NCBI GenBank assembly: GCA_963921935.1
Contig: OY998175.1
Span: forward strand, 149,225,309-149,289,308
Origin: Galeruca laticollis
Taxonomy: Eukaryota; Arthropoda; Insecta; Coleoptera; Chrysomelidae
DNA length: 64,000 bases
Direction: 5' to 3'
Positions 44,856 to 58,748 of the stretch are shown one piece after another. The first letter of the stretch is position 1. Each line of letters starts with the position of its first letter. The notes beneath the pieces are model-generated. The model was not told the origin of the DNA. It made no database searches and saw nothing but the letters and a program-made list of their open reading frames with translations. The position numbers were made by a program, and so were the translations under genes.

Positions 44856-47350
44856 ACGGCATACCCAAATGAGGATGTGAAATTTGGGAGCAAAGATGTT
44901 AATTGAAACATGGGGAAACACAAAATAACGGATTTCAGCAGGGAAACCAAACGCTCATTTGTGTCTTCAATTGGAAGATCCCGAGTTTTCAGGACAACAA
45001 CCAACATCGACACGGAGGCGCATATAGCCCCCCGCCATTAACCTTCCGACCCATAGTGAATAACAAAGAAGATGTAGGAATATCGCGTGATATGTTAACA
45101 ACAACAACAAAGAGATTCATGGGTAATTCACGCAAAATAAAGGACTACTGAAATAGAGTGGTAACCGTGGACATGCATGTTTCTGGCTCATTTTGACTCT
45201 TCAGCACGGCATAACCATATAAGGATGTGAAATTTGGGAGCAAAGATGTTAATTGAAACATGGGAAAACACAAAATAACGGATTTCAGCAGGGAAACCAA
45301 ACGCTCATTTGTGTCTTCAATTGGAAGATCCCGAGATTTCAGGACAACAACCAACATCGACACGGAGGCGCATATAGCCCCCCCGTCATGAACCTTCAGA
45401 CCCACAGTAAATAACAAAGAAGATGTAGGAATATCGCGTGGTATGTTAACAACAACAACAAAGAGATTCATGGGTAATTCACGCAAAATAAAGGGCTACT
45501 GAAATAGAGTGGTAACCGTGGACATGCATGTTTCTGGCTCATTTTGCCTCTTCAGCATGGTATAACCAAATAAGGATTTGAAATTTGGGAGCAAATATGT
45601 TAATTGAAACATGGGAAACACAAAATAACGGATTTCAGCGGGGACACCAAACGCTCATTTGTGTCTTCAATTGGAAGATCCCGATTTTTCAGAAAAAACA
45701 ACCAACATCGACACGGAGGCGCATATAGCCCCCCGCCATGAACCTCCCGACCCATAGTAAATAACAAAGAAAATGTAGGAATATCGCCTGATATGTTAAC
45801 AACAACAACAATGAGATTCATGGGTAATTCACGCAAAATAAAGGGCTACTGAAATAGAGTGGTAACCGTGGACATGCATGTTTCTGGCTCATTTTGCCTC
45901 TTCAGCACGGCATAACCAAATAAGAATGTGAAATTTGGGAGCAAAGATGTTAATTGAAACATGGGAAAACACAAAATAACGGATTTCAGCAGGGAAACCA
46001 AACGTTCATTTGTGTCTTAAATTGGAAGATCCCGGGTTTTTCAGGACAACAACCAACATCGACACGGGGGCGCATATAGCCCCCCCGCCATGAACCTTCC
46101 GACCCATAGTAAATAACAAAGAAGATGTAGGAATATCGCGTGGTATGTTAACAACAACAACAAAGAGATTCATGGGTAATTCACGCAAAATAAAGGGCTA
46201 CTGAAATAGAGTGGTAACCGTGGACATGCATGTTTCTGGCTCATTTTGCCTCTTCAGCACGGCATAACCAAATAAGGATGTGAAATTTGGGAGCAAAGAT
46301 GTTAATTGAAACATGGGAAAACACAAAATAACGGATTTCAGCAGGGAAACCAAACGTTCATTTGTGTCTTAAATTGGAAGATCCCGGGTTTTTCAGGACA
46401 ACAACCAACATCGACACGGGGGCGCATATAGCCCCCCCGCCATGAACCTTCCGACCCATAGTAAATAACAAAGAAGATGTAGGAATATCGCGTGGTATGT
46501 TAAGAACAACAACAAAGAGATTCATGGGTAATTCACGCAAAATAAAGGGCTACTGAAATAGAGTGGTAACCGTGGACATGCATGTTTCTGGCTCATTTTG
46601 CCTCTTCAGCATGGCATAACCAAATAAGGATGTGAAATTTGGGAGCAAAGATGTTAATTGAAACATGGGGAAACACAAAATAACGGATTTCAGCAGGGAA
46701 ACCAAACGTTCATTTGTGTCTTAAATTGGAAGATCCCGGGTTTTTCAGGACAACAACCAACATCGACACGGGGGCGCATATAGCCCCCCCGCCATGAACC
46801 TTCCGACCCATAGTAAATAACAAAGAAGATGTAGGAATATCGCGTGGTATGTTAAGAACAACAACAAAGAGATTCATGGGTAATTCACGCAAAATAAAGG
46901 GCTACTGAAATAGAGTGGTAACCGTGGACATGCATGTTCCTGGCTCATTTTGCCTCTTCAGCACGGCATAACCAAATGAGGATGTGAAATTTGGGAGCAA
47001 AGATGTTAATTGAAACATGGGGAAACACAAAATAACGGATTTCAGCAGGGAAACCAAACGCTCATTTATGTCTTCAATTGGAAGATCCCGAGTTTTAAGG
47101 ACAACAACCAACATCGACACAGAGGCGCAAATAGCCCCCCCGCCATGAACCTTCCGACCCATAGTAAATAACAAAGAAGATGTAGAAATATCGCGTGATA
47201 TGTTAACAACAACAACAAAGAGATTCATGGGTAATTCACGCAAAATAAAGGGCTACTGAAATAGAGTGGTAACCGTGGGCATGCATGTTTCTGGCTCATT
47301 TTGCCTCTTCAGCACGGCATAACCAAATGAGGATGTGAAATTTGGGAGCA
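44060..47350. repeat. Higher-order satellite block B, copy 1
   Basis: Recurs at an offset of about 5,261 bp (15 monomers). Shared rare variants include GTGAACATGCATG (44,468), GTTAAGAACAAC (46,500 and 46,853) and TTTTAAGGACAAC (47,093). Confidence 0.8.
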
Positions 47351-49320
47351 AAGATGGTAATTGAAACATGGGGAAACACAAAATAACGGATTTTAGCAGG
47401 GAAACCAAACGCTCATTTGTGTCTTCAATCGGAAGATCCCGAGTTTCCAGGACAACAACCAACATCGACACGGAGGCGCATATAGCCCCCCGCCATGAAC
47501 CTTCCGACCCATAGTGAATAACAAAGAAGATGTAGGAATATCGCGTGATATGTTAACAACAACAACAAAGAGATTCATGGGTAATTCACGCAAAATAAAG
47601 GACTACTGAAATAGAGTGGTAACCGTGGACATGCATGTTTCTGGCTCATTTTGACTCTTCAGCACGGCATAACCAAATAAGGATGTGAAATTTGGGAGCA
47701 AAGATGTTAATTGAAACATGGGAAAACACAAAATAACGGATTTCAGCAGGGAAACCAAACGCTCATTTGTGTCTTCAATTGGAAGATCCCGAGTTTTCAG
47801 GACAACAACCAACATCGACACGGAGGCGCATATAGCCCCCCCGTCATGAACCTTCAGACCCATAGTAAATAACAAAGAAGATGTAGGAATATCGCGTGGT
47901 ATGTTAACAACAACAAGAAAGAGATTCATGGGTAATTCACGCAAAATAAAGGGCTACTGAAATAGAGTGGTAACCGTGGACATGCATGTTTCTGGCTCAT
48001 TTTGCCTCTTCAGCATGGCATAACCAAATAAGGATCTGAAATTTGGGAGCAAAGATGTTAATTGAAACATGGGAAAACACAAAATAACGAATTTCAGCAG
48101 GGAAACCAAACGCTCATTTGTGTCTTCAATTGGAAGATCCCGAGTTTTCAGGACAACAACCAACATCGACACGGAGGCGCATATAGCCCCCCGCCATGAA
48201 CCTTCCGACCCATAGTAAATAACAAAGAAAATGTAGGAATATCGCCTGATATGTTAACAACAACAACAAAGAGATTCATGGGTAATTCACGCAAAATAAA
48301 GGACTACTGAAATAGAGTGGTAACCGTGGACATGCATGTTTCTGGCTCATTTTGCCTCTTCAGCACGGCATAACCAAATAAGGATGTGAAATTTGGGAAC
48401 AAAGATGTTAATTGAAACATGGGAAAACACAAAATAACGGATTTCAGCAGGGAAACCAAACGCTAATTTATGTCTTCAATTGGAAGATCCCGAGTTTTCA
48501 GGACAACAACCAACATCGACACAGAGGCGCAAATAGCCCCCCCGCCATGAACCTTCCGACCCATAGTAAATAACAAAGAAGATGTAGAAATATCGCGTGA
48601 TATGTTAACAACAACAACAAAGAGATTCATGGGTAATTCACGCAAAATAAAGGGCTACTGAAATAGAGTGGTAACCGTGGACATGCATGTTTCTGGCTCA
48701 TTTTGACTCTTCAGCACGGCATAACCATATAAGGATGTGAAATTTGGGAGCAAAGATGTTAATTGAAACATGGGAAAACACAAAATAACGGATTTCAGCA
48801 GGGAAACCAAACGCTCATTTGTGTCTTCAATTGGAAGATCCCGAGTTTTCAGGACAACAACCAACATCGACACGGAGGCGCATATAGCCCCCCCGTCATG
48901 AACCTTCAGACCCACAGTAAATAACAAAGAAGATGTAGGAATATCGCGTGGTATGTTAACAACAACAACACAGAGATTCATGGGTTTTTCACGCAAAATA
49001 AAGGGCTACTGAAATAGAGTGGTAACCGTGGACATGCATGTTTCTGGCTCATTTTGCCTCTTCAGCACGGCATAACCAAATAAGGATGTGAAATTTGGGA
49101 ACAAAGATGTTAATTGAAACATGGGAAAACACAAAATAACGGATTTCAGCAGGGAAACCAAACGCTCAATTGTGTCTTCAATTGGAAGATCCCGAGTTTT
49201 CAGGACAACAACCAACATCGACACGGAGGCGCATATAGCCCCCCGCCATGAACCTTCCGACCCATAGTGAATAACAAAGAAGATGTAGGAATATCGCGTG
49301 ATATGTTAACAACAACAACA

Positions 49321-52300
49321 AAGAGATTCATGGGTAATTCACGCAAAATAAAGGGCTACTGAAATAGAGTGGTAACCGTGGACATGCATGTTTCTGGCTC
49401 ATTTTGCCTCTTCAGCACGGCATAACCAAATGAGGATGTGAAATTTGGGAGCAAAGATGTTAATTGAAACATGGGGAAACACAAAATAACGGATTTCAGC
49501 AGGGAAACCAAACGCTCATTTGTGTCTTCAATTGGAAGATCCCGAGTTTTCAGGACAACAACCAACATCGACACGGAGGCGCATATAGCCCCCGCCATGA
49601 ACCTTCCGACCCATAGTGAATAACAAAGAAGATGTAGGAATATCGCGTGATATGTTAACAACAACAACAAAGAGATTCATGGGTAATTCACGCAAAATAA
49701 TAGACTACTGAAATAGAGTGGTAACCGTGAACATGCATGTTTCTGGCTCATTTTGACTCTTCAGCACGGCATAAACAAATAAGGATGTGAAATTTGGGAG
49801 CAAAGATGTTAATTGAAACATGGGAAAACACAAAATAACGGATTTCAGCAGGGAAACCAAACGCTCATTTGTGTCTTCAATTGGAAGATCCCGAGTTTTC
49901 AGGACAACAACCAACATCGACACGGAGGCGCATATAGCCCCCCCGTCATGAACCTTCAGACCCATAGTAAATAACAAAGAAGATGTAGGAATATCGCGTG
50001 GTATGTTAACAACAACAACAAAGAGATTCATGGGTAATTCACGCAAAATAAAGGGCTACTGAAATAGAGTGGTAACCGTGGACATGCATGTTTCTGGCTC
50101 ATTTTGCCTCTTCAGCACGGCATACCCAAATGAGGATGTGAAATTTGGGAGCAAAGATGTTAATTGAAACATGGGGAAACACAAAATAACGGATTTCAGC
50201 AGGGAAACCAAACGCTCATTTGTGTCTTCAATTGGAAGATCCCGAGTTTTCAGGACAACAACCAACATCGACACGGAGGCGCATATAGCCCCCCGCCATT
50301 AACCTTCCGACCCATAGTGAATAACAAAGAAGATGTAGGAATATCGCGTGATATGTTAACAACAACAACAAATAGATTCATGGGTAATTCACGCAAAATA
50401 AAGGACTACTGAAATAGAGTGGTAACCGTGGACATGCATGTTTCTGGCTCATTTTGACTCTTCAGCACGGCATAACCATATAAGGATGTGAAATTTGGGA
50501 GCAAAGATGTTAATTGAAACATGGGAAAACACAAAATAACGGATTTCAGCAGGGAAACCAAACGCTCATTTGTGTCTTCAATTGGAAGATCCCGAGTTTT
50601 CAGGACAACAACCAACATCGACACGGAGGCGCATATAGCCCCCCCGTCATGAACCTTCAGACCCACAGTAAATAACAAAGAAGATGTAGGAATATCGCGT
50701 GGTATGTTAACAACAACAACAAAGAGATTCATGGGTAATTCACGCAAAATAAAGGGCTACTGAAATAGATTGGTAACCGTGGACATGCATGTTTCTGGCT
50801 CATTTTGCCTCTTCAGCATGGTATAACCAAATAAGGATTTGAAATTTGGGAGCAAATATGTTAATTGAAACATGGGAAACACAAAATAACGGATTTCAGC
50901 GGGGACACCAAACGCTCATTTGTGTCTTCAATTGGAAGATCCCGATTTTTCAGAAAAAACAACCAACATCGACACGGAGGCGCATATAGCCCCCCCGCCA
51001 TGAACCTTCCGACCCATAGTAAATAACAAAGAAAATGTAGGAATATCGCCTGATATGTTAACAACAACAACAATGAGATTCATGGGTAATTCGCGCAAAA
51101 TAAAGGGCTACTGAAATAGAGTGGTAACCGTGGACATGCATGTTTCTGGCTCATTTTGCCTCTTCAGCACGGCATAACCAAATAAGAATGTGAAATTTGG
51201 GAGCGAAGATGTTAATTGAAACATGGGAAAACACAAAATAACGGATTTCAGCAGGGAAACCAAACGTTCATTTGTGTCTTAAATTGGAAGATCCCGGGTT
51301 TTTCAGGACAACAACCAACATCGACACGGGGGCGCATATAGCCCCCCCGCCCTGAACCTTCCGACCCATAGTAAATAACAAAGAAGATGTAGGAATATCG
51401 CGTGGTATGTTAACAACAACAACAAAGAGATTCATGGGTAATTCACGCAAAATAAAGGGCTACTGAAATAGAGTGGTAACCGTGGACATGCATGTTTCTG
51501 GCTCATTTTACCTCTTCAGCACGGCATAACCAAATAAGGATGTGAAATTTGGGAGCAAAGATGTTAATTGAAACATGGGAAAACACAAAATAACGGATTT
51601 CAGCAGGGAAACCAAACGTTCATTTGTGTCTTAAATTGGAAGATCCCGGGTTTTTCAGGACAACAACCAACATCGACACGGGGGCGCATATAGCCCCCCC
51701 GCCATGAACCTTCCGACCCATAGTAAATAACAAAGAAGATGTAGGAATATCGCGTGGTATGTTAAGAACAACAACAAAGAGATTCATGGGTAATTCACGC
51801 AAAATAAAGGGCTACTGAAATAGAGTGGTAACCGTGGACATGCATGTTTCTGGCTCATTTTGCCTCTTCAGCATGGCATAACCAAATAAGGATGTGAAAT
51901 TTGGGAGCAAAGATGTTAATTGAATCATGGGGAAACACAAAATAACGGATTTCAGCAGGGAAACCAAACGTTCATTTGTGTCTTAAATTGGAAGATCCCG
52001 GGTTTTTCAGGACAACAACCAACATCGACACGGGGGCGCATATAGCCCCCCCGCCATGAACCTTCCGACCCATAGTAAATAACAAAGAAGATGTAGGAAT
52101 ATCGCGTGGTATGTTAAGAACAACAACAAAGAGATTCATGGGTAATTCACGCAAAATAAAGGGCTACTGAAATAGAGTGGTAACCGTGGACATGCATGTT
52201 TCTGGCTCATTTTGCCTCTTCAGCACGGCATAACCAAATGAGGATGTGAAATTTGGGAGCAAAGATGTTAATTGAAACATGGGGAAACACAAAATAACGG

Positions 52301-52612
52301 ATTTCAGCAGGGAAACCAAACGCTCATTTATGTCTTCAATTGGAAGTTCCCGAGTTTTAAGGACAACAACTAACATCGACACAGAGGCGCAAATAGCCCC
52401 CCCGCCATGAACCTTCCCACCCATAGTAAATAACAAAGAAGATGTAGAAATATCGCGTGATATGTTAACAACAACAACAAAGAGATTCATGGGTAATTCA
52501 CGCAAAATAAAGGGCTACTGAAATAGAGTGGTAACCGTGGACATGCATGTTTCTGGCTCATTTTGCCTCTTCAGCACGGCATAACCAAATGAGGATGTGA
52601 AATTTGGGAGCA
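49321..52612. repeat. Higher-order satellite block B, copy 2
   Basis: Matches 44,060-47,350 monomer by monomer: GTGAACATGCATG at 49,728, GTTAAGAACAAC near 51,770 and 52,115, TTTTAAGGACAAC near 52,355. Confidence 0.8.
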
Positions 52613-54182
52613 AAGATGTTAATTGAAACATGGGAAAACACAAAATAACGGATTTCAGCAGGGAAACCAAACGCTCATTTGTGTCTTCAATTGGAAGATC
52701 CCGAGTTTTCAGGACAACAACCAACATCGACACGGAGGCGCAAATAGCCCCCCGCCATGAACCTTCCGACCCATAGTGAATAACAAAGAAAATGTAGGAA
52801 TATCGCCTGATATGTTAACAACAACAACAACAAAGAGATTCATGGGTAATTCACGCAAAATAAAGGGCTACTGAAATAGAGTGGTAACCGTGGACATGCA
52901 TGTTTCTGGCTCATTTTGCCTCTTCAGCATGGCATAACCAAATAAGGATCTGAAATTTGGGAGCAAAGATGTTAATTGAAACATGGGAAAACACAAAATA
53001 ACGAATTTCAGCAGGGAAACCAAACGCTCATTTGTGTCTTCAATTGGAAGATCCCGAGTTTTCAGGACAACAACCAACATCGACACGGAGGCGCATATAG
53101 CCCCCCGCCATGAACCTTCCGACCCATAGTAAATAACAAAGAAAATGTAGGAATATCGCCTGATATGTTAACAACAACAACAAAGAGATTCATGGGTAAT
53201 TCACGCAAAATAAAGGACTACTGAAATAGAGTGGTAACCGTGGACATGCATGTTTCTGGCTCATTTTGCCTCTTCAGCATGGCATAACCAAATAAGGATC
53301 TGAAATTTGGGAGCAAAGATGTTAATTGAAACATGGGGAAACACAAAATAACGGATTTTAGCAGGGAAACCAAACGCTCATTTGTGTCTTCAATTGGAAG
53401 ATCCCGAGTTTCCAGGACAACAACCAACATCGACACGGAGGCGCATATAGCCCCCCGCCATGAACCTTCCGACCCATAGTGAATAACAAAGAAGATGTAG
53501 GAATATCGCGTGATATGTTAACAACAACAACAAAGAGATTCATGGGTAATTCACGCAAAATAAAGGACTACTGAAATAGAGTGGTAACCGTGGACATGCA
53601 TGTTTCTGGCTCATTTTGACTCTTCAGCACGGCATAACCAAATAAGGATGTGAAATTTGGGAGCAAAGATGTTAATTGAAACATGGGAAAACACAAAATA
53701 ACGGATTTCAGCAGGGAAACCAAACGCTCATTTGTGTCTTCAATTGGAAGATCCCGAGTTTTCAGGACAACAACCAACATCGACACGGAGGCGCAAATAG
53801 CCCCCCGCCATGAACCTTCCGACCCATAGTGAATAACAAAGAAAATGTAGGAATATCGCCTGATATGTTAACAACAACAACAACAAAGAGATTCATGGGT
53901 AATTCACGCAAAATAAAGGGCTACTGAAATAGAGTGGTAACCGTGGACATGCATGTTTCTGGCTCATTTTGCCTCTTCAGCATGGCATAACCAAATAAGG
54001 ATCTGAAATTTGGGAGCAAAGATGTTAATTGAAACATGGGAAAACACAAAATAACGAATTTCAGCAGGGAAACCAAACGCTCATTTGTGTCTTCAATTGG
54101 AAGATCCCGAGTTTTCAGGACAACAACCAACATCGACACGGAGGCGCATATAGCCCCCCGCCATGAACCTTCCGACCCATAG
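49617..54182. repeat. 13-monomer higher-order unit C, copy 1 (4,566 bp)
   Basis: Directly followed by a near-identical copy. Diagnostic rare variants are AAATAATAGACTACTG (about 49,696), GGGAGCGAAGATG (about 51,201), CATTTTACCTCTTC (about 51,505), TTGAATCATGGGG (about 51,922), GGAAGTTCCCGAG (about 52,342) and TTCCCACCCATAG (about 52,414). Confidence 0.9.
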
Positions 54183-57100
54183 TGAATAACAAAGAAGATG
54201 TAGGAATATCGCGTGATATGTTAACAACAACAACAAAGAGATTCATGGGTAATTCACGCAAAATAATAGACTACTGAAATAGAGTGGTAACCGTGAACAT
54301 GCATGTTTCTGGCTCATTTTGACTCTTCAGCACGGCATAAACAAATAAGGATGTGAAATTTGGGAGCAAAGATGTTAATTGAAACATGGGAAAACACAAA
54401 ATAACGGATTTCAGCAGGGAAACCAAACGCTCATTTGTGTCTTCAATTGGAAGATCCCGAGTTTTCAGGACAACAACCAACATCGACACGGAGGCGCATA
54501 TAGCCCCCCCGTCATGAACCTTCAGACCCATAGTAAATAACAAAGAAGATGTAGGAATATCGCGTGGTATGTTAACAACAACAACAAAGAGATTCATGGG
54601 TAATTCACGCAAAATAAAGGGCTACTGAAATAGAGTGGTAACCGTGGACATGCATGTTTCTGGCTCATTTTGCCTCTTCAGCACGGCATACCCAAATGAG
54701 GATGTGAAATTTGGGAGCAAAGATGTTAATTGAAACATGGGGAAACACAAAATAACGGATTTCAGCAGGGAAACCAAACGCTCATTTGTGTCTTCAATTG
54801 GAAGATCCCGAGTTTTCAGGACAACAACCAACATCGACACGGAGGCGCATATAGCCCCCCGCCATTAACCTTCCGACCCATAGTGAATAACAAAGAAGAT
54901 GTAGGAATATCGCGTGATATGTTAACAACAACAACAAATAGATTCATGGGTAATTCACGCAAAATAAAGGACTACTGAAATAGAGTGGTAACCGTGGACA
55001 TGCATGTTTCTGGCTCATTTTGACTCTTCAGCACGGCATAACCATATAAGGATGTGAAATTTGGGAGCAAAGATGTTAATTGAAACATGGGAAAACACAA
55101 AATAACGGATTTCAGCAGGGAAACCAAACGCTCATTTGTGTCTTCAATTGGAAGATCCCGAGTTTTCAGGACAACAACCAACATCGACACGGAGGCGCAT
55201 ATAGCCCCCCCGTCATGAACCTTCAGACCCACAGTAAATAACAAAGAAGATGTAGGAATATCGCGTGGTATGTTAACAACAACAACAAAGAGATTCATGG
55301 GTAATTCACGCAAAATAAAGGGCTACTGAAATAGATTGGTAACCGTGGACATGCATGTTTCTGGCTCATTTTGCCTCTTCAGCATGGTATAACCAAATAA
55401 GGATTTGAAATTTGGGAGCAAATATGTTAATTGAAACATGGGAAACACAAAATAACGGATTTCAGCGGGGACACCAAACGCTCATTTGTGTCTTCAATTG
55501 GAAGATCCCGATTTTTCAGAAAAAACAACCAACATCGACACGGAGGCGCATATAGCCCCCCCGCCATGAACCTTCCGACCCATAGTAAATAACAAAGAAA
55601 ATGTAGGAATATCGCCTGATATGTTAACAACAACAACAATGAGATTCATGGGTAATTCGCGCAAAATAAAGGGCTACTGAAATAGAGTGGTAACCGTGGA
55701 CATGCATGTTTCTGGCTCATTTTGCCTCTTCAGCACGGCATAACCAAATAAGAATGTGAAATTTGGGAGCGAAGATGTTAATTGAAACATGGGAAAACAC
55801 AAAATAACGGATTTCAGCAGGGAAACCAAACGTTCATTTGTGTCTTAAATTGGAAGATCCCGGGTTTTTCAGGACAACAACCAACATCGACACGGGGGCG
55901 CATATAGCCCCCCCGCCCTGAACCTTCCGACCCATAGTAAATAACAAAGAAGATGTAGGAATATCGCGTGGTATGTTAACAACAACAACAAAGAGATTCA
56001 TGGGTAATTCACGCAAAATAAAGGGCTACTGAAATAGAGTGGTAACCGTGGACATGCATGTTTCTGGCTCATTTTACCTCTTCAGCACGGCATAACCAAA
56101 TAAGGATGTGAAATTTGGGAGCAAAGATGTTAATTGAAACATGGGAAAACACAAAATAACGGATTTCAGCAGGGAAACCAAACGTTCATTTGTGTCTTAA
56201 ATTGGAAGATCCCGGGTTTTTCAGGACAACAACCAACATCGACACGGGGGCGCATATAGCCCCCCCGCCATGAACCTTCCGACCCATAGTAAATAACAAA
56301 GAAGATGTAGGAATATCGCGTGGTATGTTAAGAACAACAACAAAGAGATTCATGGGTAATTCACGCAAAATAAAGGGCTACTGAAATAGAGTGGTAACCG
56401 TGGACATGCATGTTTCTGGCTCATTTTGCCTCTTCAGCATGGCATAACCAAATAAGGATGTGAAATTTGGGAGCAAAGATGTTAATTGAATCATGGGGAA
56501 ACACAAAATAACGGATTTCAGCAGGGAAACCAAACGTTCATTTGTGTCTTAAATTGGAAGATCCCGGGTTTTTCAGGACACCAACCAACATCGACACGGG
56601 GGCGCATATAGCCCCCCCGCCATGAACCTTCCGACCCATAGTAAATAACAAAGAAGATGTAGGAATATCGCGTGGTATGTTAAGAACAACAACAAAGAGA
56701 TTCATGGGTAATTCACGCAAAATAAAGGGCTACTGAAATAGAGTGGTAACCGTGGACATGCATGTTTCTGGCTCATTTTGCCTCTTCAGCACGGCATAAC
56801 CAAATGAGGATGTGAAATTTGGGAGCAAAGATGTTAATTGAAACATGGGGAAACACAAAATAACGGATTTCAGCAGGGAAACCAAACGCTCATTTATGTC
56901 TTCAATTGGAAGTTCCCGAGTTTTAAGGACAACAACTAACATCGACACAGAGGCGCAAATAGCCCCCCCGCCATGAACCTTCCCACCCATAGTAAATAAC
57001 AAAGAAGATGTAGAAATATCGCGTGATATGTTAACAACAACAACAAAGAGATTCATGGGTAATTCACGCAAAATAAAGGGCTACTGAAATAGAGTGGTAA

Positions 57101-58748
57101 CCGTGGACATGCATGTTTCTGGCTCATTTTGCCTCTTCAGCACGGCATAACCAAATGAGGATGTGAAATTTGGGAGCAAAGATGTTAATTGAAACATGGG
57201 AAAACACAAAATAACGGATTTCAGCAGGGAAACCAAACGCTCATTTGTGTCTTCAATTGGAAGATCCCGAGTTTTCAGGACAACAACCAACATCGACACG
57301 GAGGCGCAAATAGCCCCCCGCCATGAACCTTCCGACCCATAGTGAATAACAAAGAAAATGTAGGAATATCGCCTGATATGTTAACAACAACAACAACAAA
57401 GAGATTCATGGGTAATTCACGCAAAATAAAGGGCTACTGAAATAGAGTGGTAACCGTGGACATGCATGTTTCTGGCTCATTTTGCCTCTTCAGCATGGCA
57501 TAACCAAATAAGGATCTGAAATTTGGGAGCAAAGATGTTAATTGAAACATGGGAAAACACAAAATAACGAATTTCAGCAGGGAAACCAAACGCTCATTTG
57601 TGTCTTCAATTGGAAGATCCCGAGTTTTCAGGACAACAACCAACATCGACACGGAGGCGCATATAGCCCCCCGCCATGAACCTTCCGACCCATAGTAAAT
57701 AACAAAGAAAATGTAGGAATATCGCCTGATATGTTAACAACAACAACAAAGAGATTCATGGGTAATTCACGCAAAATAAAGGACTACTGAAATAGAGTGG
57801 TAACCGTGGACATGCATGTTTCTGGCTCATTTTGCCTCTTCAGCATGGCATAACCAAATAAGGATCTGAAATTTGGGAGCAAAGATGTTAATTGAAACAT
57901 GGGGAAACACAAAATAACGGATTTTAGCAGGGAAACCAAACGCTCATTTGTGTCTTCAATTGGAAGATCCCGAGTTTCCAGGACAACAACCAACATCGAC
58001 ACGGAGGCGCATATAGCCCCCCGCCATGAACCTTCCGACCCATAGTGAATAACAAAGAAGATGTAGGAATATCGCGTGATATGTTAACAACAACAACAAA
58101 GAGATTCATGGGTAATTCACGCAAAATAAAGGACTACTGAAATAGAGTGGTAACCGTGGACATGCATGTTTCTGGCTCATTTTGACTCTTCAGCACGGCA
58201 TAACCAAATAAGGATGTGAAATTTGGGAGCAAAGATGTTAATTGAAACATGGGAAAACACAAAATAACGGATTTCAGCAGGGAAACCAAACGCTCATTTG
58301 TGTCTTCAATTGGAAGATCCCGAGTTTTCAGGACAACAACCAACATCGACACGGAGGCGCAAATAGCCCCCCGCCATGAACCTTCCGACCCATAGTGAAT
58401 AACAAAGAAAATGTAGGAATATCGCCTGATATGTTAACAACAACAACAACAAAGAGATTCATGGGTAATTCACGCAAAATAAAGGGCTACTGAAATAGAG
58501 TGGTAACCGTGGACATGCATGTTTCTGGCTCATTTTGCCTCTTCAGCATGGCATAACCAAATAAGGATCTGAAATTTGGGAGCAAAGATGTTAATTGAAA
58601 CATGGGAAAACACAAAATAACGAATTTCAGCAGGGAAACCAAACGCTCATTTGTGTCTTCAATTGGAAGATCCCGAGTTTTCAGGACAACAACCAACATC
58701 GACACGGAGGCGCATATAGCCCCCCGCCATGAACCTTCCGACCCATAG
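54183..58748. repeat. 13-monomer higher-order unit C, copy 2 (4,566 bp)
   Basis: All the diagnostic variants of copy 1 reappear exactly 4,566 bp later. One private difference that I can see is GGACACCAACC at about 56,578, where copy 1 has GGACAACAACC. The copy ends where AGTAAATAAC replaces AGTGAATAAC at about 58,749. Confidence 0.9.
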
